A stretch of 64,000 bases of DNA from Levilactobacillus tangyuanensis (lineage in GTDB: Bacteria > Bacillota > Bacilli > Lactobacillales > Lactobacillaceae): the NCBI RefSeq assembly GCF_003946545.1, contig NZ_RHOA01000003.1:1-64000 (forward strand). The letters run 5' to 3'. The position numbers were made by a program, and so were the translations under genes. Shown here piece by piece: positions 63,974 through 64,000 of the stretch. How positions within the stretch are numbered: the first letter of the stretch is position 1; every line of letters begins with the position of its first letter. The notes beneath the pieces were generated by a model, which saw only the letters and a program-made list of their open reading frames with translations, was not told the DNA's origin and searched no databases.

Positions 63974-64000
63974 ATGCGGCCGGCTGGTACGGATGGACTT

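Overview
The window is low-to-mid GC Firmicute chromosome, almost certainly from a member of the Lactobacillaceae; the genus cannot be fixed from this piece. Evidence: a lactobacillus-type dcw (division and cell wall) cluster, DUF1831 between a cysteine desulfurase and mnmA, a T-box leader ahead of ileS, many GTG/TTG starts with AAGGAG-type ribosome sites, CGG-rich arginine codons, a serine-rich repeat surface adhesin beside TagE-like glycosyltransferases, and an RpoY-RNase J pair. No rRNA, tRNA, insertion sequence, prophage or CRISPR array was seen.

Layout. 1-7400: 3' part of a serine/glutamate repeat adhesin, a small membrane protein and three tandem GT4 glycosyltransferases, probably a surface-protein glycosylation locus. 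7400-13470: CutC, an AI-2E-family permease, an RlmA-type rRNA methyltransferase, a candidate small RNA, TrmL, FtsK and a 38-residue DUF4044 protein. 13580-27690: DUF3397, mraZ, rsmH, ftsL, pbp, mraY, murD, murG, divIB, ftsA, ftsZ, sepF, ylmG, ylmH, divIVA, a collinear division/peptidoglycan block with MraZ boxes in front. 27690-30890: Ile T-box and ileS. 31000-39690: a cold-shock protein, ADP-ribose Nudix hydrolase, a membrane protein, MtnN, and a tRNA thiolation set (cysteine desulfurase, DUF1831, MnmA), then a phosphatase, a TPR protein and RecD2.

39700-49760: a divergent PRPP synthetase paralogue, MurQ, an aldo-keto reductase, a LacI-family regulator with ribokinase and a perfect palindromic operator, transketolase, a cytoplasmic-type NlpC/P60 hydrolase and a secreted DUF1002 protein. 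50180-52190: a secreted LysM-NlpC/P60 hydrolase behind a long repeat-bearing upstream region, and a small hypothetical protein. 52249-55300 (minus): diacylglycerol-kinase-like protein, RNase J, RpoY and a 10-codon leader ORF. 55439-63955: a membrane protein, peptide deformylase, the pdhABCD operon, an LDH-like protein lacking all catalytic residues, a UPF0223 protein and an inositol-monophosphatase-family protein.

Most of the window is conserved core chromosome. The least explained items are: the SRR adhesin without a visible sortase motif together with its three unequal glycosyltransferases; a compact promoter-plus-terminator unit at 10134-10277 with no ORF; a Prs paralogue that has lost catalytic-loop residues; the LDH-fold pseudoenzyme behind pdhD; a large hairpin between the T-box and ileS; a leader ORF before rpoY; and repeated TTTCACAA/TCACTTGTA motifs before the LysM hydrolase. 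All functions are assigned by reading the protein sequence; no search was run.
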